A DNA stretch of 64,000 bases. Origin: Sambucus nigra. Lineage: Eukaryota > Streptophyta > Magnoliopsida > Dipsacales > Adoxaceae. Where the stretch lies: the NCBI GenBank assembly GCA_949130495.1, contig OX422215.1, forward strand, positions 69,765,244 through 69,829,243, given 5' to 3'. The notes beneath the pieces are model-generated. The model was not told the origin of the DNA. It was given only the letters and a program-made list of their open reading frames with translations, and did not search any database. The translations under genes and the position numbers were made by a program. How positions within the stretch are numbered: position 1 is the first letter of the stretch; each line of letters starts with the position of its first letter. Of this stretch, positions 56,280-64,000 are shown piece by piece.

Positions 56280-57690
56280 TATCAAACCATCTTGGAGTTC
56301 TACTTCAACAACATAACTTCAATGGAAACAGAATAGTCTTAACACATATTCCTCATGGAAAACCTTAATCAGAATGCTATACTTTCATAACTCACCACGA
56401 ACATTGACCAACTGCACTCAAATGTTCATGAGATGCAGAGGAACAGAGTCTAGGTCCTAGAGATGTCTAACCCAAAAATCATGCCTAATCCAAATGATGA
56501 TTTTCATGCTATGGGACCATAAATACATGAACTCACGTGGGCTCCTGGATAATATTAATAAGATCCTTATGTTGTAATGTCGCCACGTGTTCTGCCCATT
56601 AATGGGACACCTCCTGCACATTTGTCTATGTCAAATCTCGCTCAATACAAGGATAACTTTCCCATGAATGCTCTTAATGATCCTAAAGAATAAGAATTGA
56701 ACTGAGTGAAGGAAAATCTCAAAATGATTTCTAAGAAATTCAACCAAGTGAAGCTCTCAGGAAACTATTTGGACTACATCCGTATGTCTCTTTATCCAAA
56801 TATTAGACTGCTTGAGAAATTCAAAATGCCTAATATCGAGAAGTTCATAGGAAGGGGCCCTCCCATTGTGCATCTCTAGAATTAACATTGCTCTATGAGT
56901 TTACTTAGGGCTATACAAGATACCATGGCCCAAATGTTTCAATAAACCATTAAGGAAAGTGTTAATCGTTGGTTTCTATCCTTAGAAGTATCCCAGATCC
57001 GTAGTTGGGCGAATATTTCCCGAGATTTTATGGCTGAGTACAAATATAATGAGTTAAAAATGATGCCCCAATTTCTCGAGCTACACAAGAAAGGCCGGTG
57101 GAGTCAGTTAACAGTTTCATAACAAGGTGGATAGAGAAATTAGCCATCATAACCAATTGACCATATAAAGAGGAACAAGTCAGTATAGTGAAGAAAAAAT
57201 TCCTGCCCCTTATCTGGAATACTATGGGTAGTCAGTATTACCCCCACGTCAGAGCACTCTAGAAGTATGGGGTTGAAATTGAAGAAAATATTTCCAGACA
57301 GAAAGAAGAATATGAATATAAGAAGCCACAGTTCACCCCCCGAAAGTATGATAAGATTGTCATTGTTGCCGTTAATAATATTACCTCTTAGACAACCACA
57401 TCATGATCACTATAATCCCATTCTACTTCCACCAGAATAGAGTATACAAAACTCCATACTCCTTTCTCCAAGATATATTAAGCCCTATTGTCCCGTAATC
57501 TCAGCAAACCCTTGGACGATTGTCCAATTTTTAATCCCTTTACCAAGTACTTCAATTATGATGCCCATTATGATTTCCACCAAACCATCGGGCAAACTAA
57601 TGATCAACGTCACCATCTGAAGAATTTTATGCAAAGCCTCATCGATAAGGGCATCATTTCTCCTGTAGCGATCCCCGAAACCATGTAAAT
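56280..57690 (+). pseudogene. T1 gag
   Basis: In broken frames: NRWFLSLEVSQIRSW and FMAEYKYN (about 56970-57050), the conserved capsid-like core of Ogre Gag. Later the frame 57488-57688 with FNYDAHYDFHQTIG and LIDKGIISP, the C-terminal binding segment in which the usual Cys is replaced by Ala/Tyr. More than ten stops. Gag would form the virus-like particle. Confidence 0.8.
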
Positions 57691-58620
57691 AGAGTCTAGT
57701 TCAAAATTCATCTATAAATCACATGACCCACTAAGGCTACGACTAAAATTATCCACTGATTCTATTAAAAAGTGTGCATGTGGCAAGATGAAAAAGTGTT
57801 ACTAAAGAAATATCAATGCCTGAGATGACAATCGAAGAAAGTAAGATCCTCGAATAACTAAAGAAGTCTCAGGACAACATAACCTTGTGGGTACTTTTCA
57901 TGCCTTCCTAACTCCACAGAAACTTCCTTATTAAACTTCTCACTCAAGATATTATTCCTCCCTCTACATAACTTAATGAGGAAATTCACATAGTCAAAAT
58001 TCTGGCCGCCATAAATCTTATCTCCTTTTCAAATGAGGAGATTCCTAAATATGGCCCGGATATCAACTATGCTCTTAACATCTCGGTGGAAGTATTGTAT
58101 AAAACTATTATGTTAGTGCTTGTTAATAATGGTTAGACTTTAAATGTATGCCCATTGCAAACTTTCTGGTGCCTGAGGTTATAAGTAGGCAATCTTACCC
58201 CTACATCTGCCACTATGTATGCTTATGATAATACACATTGAAAAGTCATTAGGTCAATTCATGTTAGGGTCGAACCTAATATGTTCCAAGTTATTAGCAT
58301 TACTACATAATTCTACTTGCTTCTTGGCCGCCCTTAATTCCACAACATCAGAGGGGTTTCTTCCTCCCTTCATAAAAAATTAAAATTCTGCAGAGACAAT
58401 CAAGTTATCATCATCATCAGGGATAAAGATAACACACATGGCACCAGTACCAGTAATCTAATCTTAGAAATCTAGTACAATGCAATTGACTTATTCCTTT
58501 CTAGCTTTAAGATGAATTTACCTCCTCTCCCAACTCGAGATAACTTCAAAGACAAAGTAATCCAGAATATAACCCACACAGGAATGTTAACATAATCTAA
58601 ATGATTAAGAACATGCAATT
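57691..58620 (+). pseudogene. T1 protease region
   Basis: Plus strand, about 58210-58430: TMYAYDNTH, IRSIHVRVEPNMFQV, YLLLGRP, then SSLHKKLKF and VIIIIRDKD. This is the conserved second half of Tat-type protease; the active-site D-G-S part is not readable. Confidence 0.7.
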
Positions 58621-59490
58621 TATGCCCAAAATCAGGTTGGGACATTGATAAAAAGGATGCTTGAACTGGTCATCCTGAAGAAAGCTTATCCACCATATGG
58701 TATGGGGTATCAACTATCCCCAATTGAACATATAGCTCTCTGCCAATCGCATAAAGAAAGGGTGATAAAAAGGAAAGAAGTAATATATAGGGATTATCTG
58801 AATGGTCATTTTATCAAAAAGGGTGAATATTTACCCAATGGAGGATTTTTGGAGCCGTGATATTATGTGGTTGAAAAAAGCTGAAGACATGGTTCAACAT
58901 CTTCTTAGATGATAAGTTCACATGGATAGAGGGACCCAAACACGAAGTGAAACCACTACTCATCTGATTCATGCTCTTTTGATATGGAAAGAACTAAAAG
59001 TGATAAGTCCTTAAGTCTTGGTGAACTAGGGATGGACCTTTGTATGATCCATGCTAAGTCTAAGTCATCTGACCCTTCCCAGAAGATTTTCCTTGTTATC
59101 AAGTGACTCCTCACTTAGTGGAGCATTCCAGCCAATTTAACAATGTCAGCCCCAAACCCTATTGTTTATCACCTTAAGAATGAACTTGTTATTACTTATG
59201 TTATTTCTGTTTCTAATGTAAATTAGGCCTCCTTTGATAAGATCCTCAATGTTGTTTTTCCAAAAAAAATTATCAATGAAATGAAATGAATGAATATTTT
59301 GAGTATCTTGTTGTACCTTATATTAATTACATTGATTTTAGCAATAAAAACCTGATGAAGATGACTTAATGAATAAACAATTATTAACTGATATTAATAG
59401 AGAAAAAATAAAACAACATAACTATGTTCGAACTAATGATGACAAGTCCATTAAGATTTTGGCAGAACTTCGTGCGAGATTAGGATAGGA
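58621..59490 (+). pseudogene. T1 linker between protease and RT
   Basis: The frame 58645-58860 contains PPYGMGYQLSPIEHI and GEYLPNGGF, the G-LGY block typical of Ogre/Tat polyproteins after protease. The remainder up to RT is in several frames; an acidic, poorly conserved spacer is normal here. Confidence 0.65.
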
Positions 59491-60330
59491 TCAACCCTCA
59501 TCGAGCATGAGCGGTCACAGTTCAAGGAGCATTTAAATGAGTTCATGGAAGTCTTTGCATGGTCTTATAATGGCATGCCCTACATCAACCAAAAAATTGT
59601 GAACCATGAGATCCATGCATATCCAGAATGCAAACTTGTTAAACAAAAAGCTAAGGAATCATCGATCGAATAGTCCCTCAAAGTGAAAGATGCAGTATTC
59701 AAGCAACTGAACGTGGGTTTCATCTGTGTAGCCTAATACCCAACTTGGCTTCCCAACATAGTCCCAATGTCAAAATCGAGATGAAAGCTCTACATGTGCA
59801 TTAACTACTGTGATTTGAACAAATTGTCTCGAAAAGATGACTACCCTCTACCCAATATTGATATGATCATCGATAATACTGCTAATCATATACTCAAATC
59901 ATTTGTCGATAGATTCGTAGGGTATAATCAAACTAAGATGCATCCCGATCATTAAAAGAAAACTACTTTTACCACCCCGTGAGGAGATTTTTGCTACACA
60001 GTCATGCCTTTCAATCTAAAATAACTAGGGCTACATATCAAAGAGCATCCATAACTATCTTGCATATTCTCATCCACAAAGAAGTTACAGTATATGTTGA
60101 CAATATGATCATCGAATCCAAAACTCAAAACGGTCACATCATTGCCTTTATTAAGTTCTTTAAATGACTACGTCAATATCAAATGTGCCTAAATCTGCAA
60201 AAGTATGTCTTTTGTGTCACGAAAGTTAAAATCCTAGGCTTTGTGGTTAGAGATAAGCGAATCTAAAAATACCCTACTAAAATCAAGGTGATCCGCATGT
60301 ATCATTACACTTCCATTTATGAATCTATCT
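59491..60330 (+). pseudogene. T1 reverse transcriptase, active site altered
   Basis: FKEHLNEFMEVFAWSYNGMP, YPECKLVKQK, CINYCDLNKLS, YPLPNIDMIIDNTANH and TVMPFN appear in order. The catalytic box reads YVDNM where YVDDM is expected (about 60095), so the third Asp is lost. Stops occur after SIE, VA, DH, TTP and NLK. Non-functional. Confidence 0.88.
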
Positions 60331-61140
60331 TCAAACTCCTCCAAAAGGATTTAACTAAAGCCTGGAATGAGGTGTGTCAAGAAGCTTTCGGAAAAATGAA
60401 GCAATACCTTACCCAACCATCGTTGCTCATGACACCGCAACCTGGTCCTTTATTTCGTACCTAACTGTCACCAACACCACGGCTAAGGCTACGTTATCCA
60501 ATACATTGAGGAGTCATAAAAAGATAGATCCATTTACCACATCAGTTGCAAGTTGTCATGGTATGAGGTAAATTATACAACATTGGAGAAGGCATGTGCC
60601 GCCCTAGTTTGGGTCACTTGGATACTCTGACACTATACACTTACGTCCCCACCCCCCCCCCCAAGTTAGTGTCTCGGATGGAGCCCGTGAAATACCTACT
60701 AGAGAAACCTACCTTGTTATGCCGCATGGCCTAATGGCTAATCTTACTAGCCGATATTAACATCGCCTACATTGCACAAAAAAACATCTAAGGAAATGCC
60801 ATCCCAAATTTCCCAATCGATCACCCCATAGAAGAAGTCGATGTGTGTATCTATGAATTCCCGAATGAAGAAATTCTCTGTGCTGCTCATGAAGAGCTGT
60901 AGTGGAAAATGTTCTTCGACAGAGCTGCCAAAAAGTTGGGATATGGCATTGGAATACTCCTAATTGGGCCCAATGATTCTCACACTCCCATCCCCATCGA
61001 GTTAGATTTCCCTTACACCAACAACAGGAGGGAATATGAGGCATGCGTTGTGGATCTTAAGCTTGCCCTAGAAAAGGGAACCCGATATGTTAATGTCTAC
61101 AGAAATTCATCCCTCATCATAGGATAAGTATTCCAAAAAT
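60331..61140 (+). pseudogene. T1 RNase H
   Basis: Frame 60909-61127: MFFDRA (catalytic Asp), GIGILLI, NNRREYEACVVDL (catalytic Glu) and VYRNSSLIIG, where the third acidic residue is replaced by Asn. Upstream pieces of the first RNase H-like domain (YTLTSPPPPP around 60640, followed by an LEKPTL-like stretch) are fragmented. A C-run at about 60651-60662 lies inside. Confidence 0.8.
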
Positions 61141-61179
61141 GGAAAGTCAAGGACGAGAAAATCCTACCCTTCTACGCTC

Positions 61180-62638
61180 ACCTTGAAGAGCTTACTTCAC
61201 AATTCAAACATTTCACATTCCACTATCTCTCTCACTCAAGGAATAACTGTACCGATGTTGGTAACTTTGGTCTCTATGGTCGACACGCCCAAGGGAATAA
61301 CAATTGCCCCTTGCAAGTTCAGAAATACTCCATGCCAACTCATTGCTACCATATCGAGCTCGCTACGAAAAAAGAGTCGAATACGGTCGGTTTGTAATAT
61401 TATGATATTTGGTTCTCTTCAAATATGATCGATACCCTCGAAGGGTTGATAAGAAGGACCGTATAACCTTTCAGAAACTTGACGCCTAGTATATCATTTG
61501 TGGTAAAGCCTTGTTCAAAAGAAACTTTGATGGAACTCATTTGCAATGCATAGCAGGGACTGACACTAAAGAGATTATGCAGAAGATTCATAGTGGGGAG
61601 TGAGGAACCCACATGAATGGCCACATGATTGCCAAGAAGATCTTCTGACAAGGATACTATTCGACTGTAATGGTTCAAGATTATGCAATATATGTCAAGA
61701 GACGCGTTAAATACTAACAATTTTGCCAATCTCTAGCACTTACCTCTTTGGGAGTTGGACAACATTACTTTTCCCTGGCCTTTCTCAACTTGGGGCATCA
61801 ATATAATTAGGAAAGTCACTACCGGGTCATCTAATGGGCATGCATTTATCTTGGTCACTATCAATTATTTTACTAAATGGGTTAAAGTTGAGTCATATGT
61901 AGTGCTGAATGGGAAAAAAGTATCCAAGATCTTCTGAAAGAATATCATTTGTCGTTATGGGGTCCCTCATGAGTTTATATCCCATAACGGGCTCCATTTC
62001 AAAGATGAAGTCACAGAGGTGATCGAAGAATATGGAATTCATAGACACATGTACTCACCCTACATACCACAAACCAATGGGGTTATTAATACTACGAATA
62101 AGAGCCTCAAATCAATAATTAGTAAGACGATGGAAAGTTTCATAGGTTGAGAAGACAGTATCCCTTACGCCCTCTTGGGCTACCACACATCCAATATAAC
62201 GCCCACCGAGGATACTCTCTACTCCCTTATTTATGATGAGGAAGTAGTCCTACCTATCGAACTTGAAATACCTTCTATGAGGTTCAAGCTCAAAAGTTAA
62301 GTTGGAGAAGTTCATTGGAAATAAATCTATTACAATGAGCTCGCACTCTTGGATGAAAAAAGGTTAAAAGATTTATAACAAATGCAATGGTATCATCACC
62401 GCATCGCACAATCATTCGATAAGAAAGTCAAAGACTACGGAATGCGAGAATGATACCTCGCTCTCAAAGAAATTGTGGAGCTTATTTGGCACCCCAAGAG
62501 GGAAATTCAAACTCATTTGGAGTGGGCCATATCTTGTGAAGAAAATCATATCAGGTGGTGCCTCTATGCTTACTAACCTCGATGGAGAAGAGATAGCAAA
62601 ACCGATTAACTTAGACCGTCTCAAGAAATTCTATCCTT
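61180..62638 (+). pseudogene. T1 integrase
   Basis: Zinc-binding part with HMNGHM near 61615; the CxxC pair is lost. Core in the frame 61755-61937: FSTWGINIIRK and INYFTKWVK, where Asp-bearing positions (WGID, DYFTKW) read Asn. Then TNGVIN-like text near 62080. C-terminal end well preserved: KIISGGASMLTNLDGEEIAK and RLKKFYP, ending at TGA 62636-62638. About fifteen stops and frameshifts. Confidence 0.85.
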
Positions 62639-63290
62639 GATCCCACTATCATTGCACTACGTAATTCTCACCCATATTATATTATTAAAACAGTCTTTTG
62701 TTTTCTCTTTAGAAGGAGTACATAGGACTTAATCCTCTAAAAATATTTTCAAAAATTACAACCTTTTTCCCCACATATGTACATAGGCAACCCATAAAGT
62801 AACTTTGGGTGCGGTCTTCTATTATTTCATAAAGTGATTTTCTTTTCTCCCATCAAGTGGCATAATTCTATCTCATCATTTAATTGAACAAAAGGATTAC
62901 GTATGAATTAGTGATTGATATAGATAGTTCAAACGTAAGTATTTCTTCCAAAGGTATAATAAGATACAATGAAACCAGCATTTATTTCAACACTTTTATT
63001 TCAAGCGCAGCTCTTACATGAAGCATCAACAATGGAAATCCCCAATACCTACAACTACCCAACCTTACCAAACATCCAAACCTACCCATAATCGTGCCCA
63101 AATACATTCAAAATGCATAAATCTATTCCTAAAATTTGCATCAACAAACCAATCGAACCAAACACCAACACCTAAAACCAATCACTCCTCCCTAAAAACT
63201 TTGCTCAACTACCGAAAGGTTCCACTTCATAATCATCATTACCTCTAGCATAACAAGCATAATGTTCTAGGGTTCCTCAATAATCCCCTT
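62639..63290 (+). other. T1 3' untranslated region
   Basis: No credible plus-strand gene. It holds a 76-codon Pro/Thr/Asn-rich chance frame (63018-63248). The minus strand could be the distal part of the antisense ORF described next. Confidence 0.5.
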
Positions 63291-63967
63291 TTTTAGTGCC
63301 TACATGTGCTCAATGTAACAGTACACCTTGAAAAGTTTCAACGGGACCGCGATACCCTCTTCAACAACCTCAACACCCATAAGCCATATTTTCCCATATT
63401 CCTAAAAATAAATATTCAAGATCAAATCCTTCCATAACCATTTCAGATAATCCCTTGACACTGTCAAAGCCTCTCCACCAAACACATGAACAACATCACT
63501 GAACTACCTCGAAGAAGGAAGAAGGATGTTATTTCCAGTCATCTAGACCATTTCGTTTTTTTTCTAGGGTTGTAGCCTCAGGGTTACAGTTATATCATAC
63601 CCATAGTACAATGGCAACTATTTGAGTATCCGCAGTCATATCGCCCATCGCTAAAAGCATCTTTGTAGTCAAGCCTAGGGCCACAACACTAGTAAACCCA
63701 TTATCCCTAAAAATACTTCTGACGCAAAAATTCAAGCACTAGAGGGAGATTGATGACTCCCTTATGCACCAGTGGTCGGTCAATAGATAAAGAAATGTGT
63801 AGTAATTCGGCCAAAACATCCCGCAGGGAATGGGAAAATTCGGGCATAGTAACAAGCATTTGAGGACAAATGCCCAGCATGGAAGAAAATTCCTCATAAG
63901 TTGGACATACCTCATCCAATCCAAAGCGGAACATATTATCCTTATGGTACCAGAAATAAGGGTCCAT
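63291..63967 (-). pseudogene. Antisense ORF downstream of T1 pol (DUF7745/plant-mobile-domain-like)
   Basis: ATG at 63967 opens 86 codons: MDPYFWYHKDN, FRFGLDEVCPTYEEFSSMLGI and LVHKGVINLPLVLEFL. The CPTYEEFS block resembles the N-terminal part of plant proteins of the DUF7745/plant-mobile-domain kind, which occur in plant retroelements (from memory, not searched). After TAG the same strand continues with related-looking text to about 63291 in broken frames. It may be T1's own antisense gene, or the first ORF of another Ogre-like element entering from the right; the window ends too soon to decide. Confidence 0.5.
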
Positions 63968-64000
63968 TTGGAGTAGACTCCGATTAATTGAATGGTTACG

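Larger units (their letters stand above)
50500..63999 (+). mobile_element. T1: Ogre/Tat-like Ty3/gypsy element
   Basis: LTR-like region ending at 51747, primer-binding site 51748-51765, a solo LTR inserted 14 bases later, leader, gag (56280-57690), protease, G-LGY block, RT, RNase H and integrase to 62638, then a 3' region with an antisense ORF. Order and motifs are those of the Ogre/Tat lineage. The 3' LTR is not seen before the window end. Strongly decayed: stops in almost every domain and loss of several catalytic Asp. Confidence 0.82.

Noticed and set aside
63018..63248. 76-codon Pro/Thr/Asn-rich frame
   Set aside because: Compositionally biased, no conserved motif, antisense to the possible T1 antisense ORF.

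Overview
The window is a block of plant nuclear DNA, probably from a dicot, made almost entirely of LTR retrotransposons inserted into one another. The evidence is plant-type Ty3/gypsy (Tat/Ogre/Retand-like and Del/Tekay-like) and Ty1/copia coding remnants, plant-type primer-binding sites, LTRs with TATA boxes, hAT-type miniature elements and many microsatellites. I found no convincing cellular protein-coding gene, tRNA, rRNA or CRISPR array. Nearly every open frame is a piece of a decayed gag-pol, with one notable exception: a spliced gene on the antisense strand of one retrotransposon. All descriptions are read by eye from the sequence; family names are recognised from motifs, not searched.

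Layout, left part (1-31020). Bases 1-654 and about 5530-7074 are one reverse-oriented Del/Tekay-like LTR, split by a non-autonomous Tat/Athila-like element (655 to about 5500) that carries a 334-residue acidic ORF. That LTR lies in the 3' part of a minus-strand Tat-lineage element, called H1 here (7075-12882 and 25770-26295). H1 is split by a complete plus-strand Tat-lineage element, H2 (12883-25769, 5-bp target duplication AAGGG). H2 carries two hAT-type elements, at 17701-18367 in RNase H and at 24386-25038 in its 3' LTR. It also has six 102-bp tandem repeats after pol, and an antisense gene with two GT-AG introns and a candidate promoter of its own. H1 itself sits in the integrase of a minus-strand copia element, C1 (26296-31020 plus its LTR), which also holds a solo copia LTR (27388-28464).

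Layout, right part. A second minus-strand copia gag, C2 (33740-38446), is cut exactly through its zinc knuckle by a 2.87-kb Tekay-like solo LTR (34649-37520). It is followed by C2's LTR and further copia LTR fragments (38449 to about 41165). A minus-strand Tekay-like LTR with a gag remnant covers 41170-44946. After a featureless AT-rich stretch come worn plus-strand Tat/Ogre remnants (46260-50500). A plus-strand Ogre/Tat element, T1, then runs from about 50500 to the window end: LTR with TATA box, primer-binding site 51748-51765, gag, protease, RT, RNase H and integrase up to 62638. A solo Tekay-like LTR (51780-54786, target duplication GACTA) sits a few bases after its primer-binding site. 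An antisense ORF near 63707-63967 lies downstream of T1 pol.

How the parts work together. gag, protease, RT/RNase H and integrase of each element would once have formed a replication cycle primed by a host tRNA at the primer-binding site. All copies here are broken by stops, frameshifts or insertions, and T1 has also lost catalytic aspartates. The most intact coding unit is the antisense gene of H2, which splices in frame to 504 codons.
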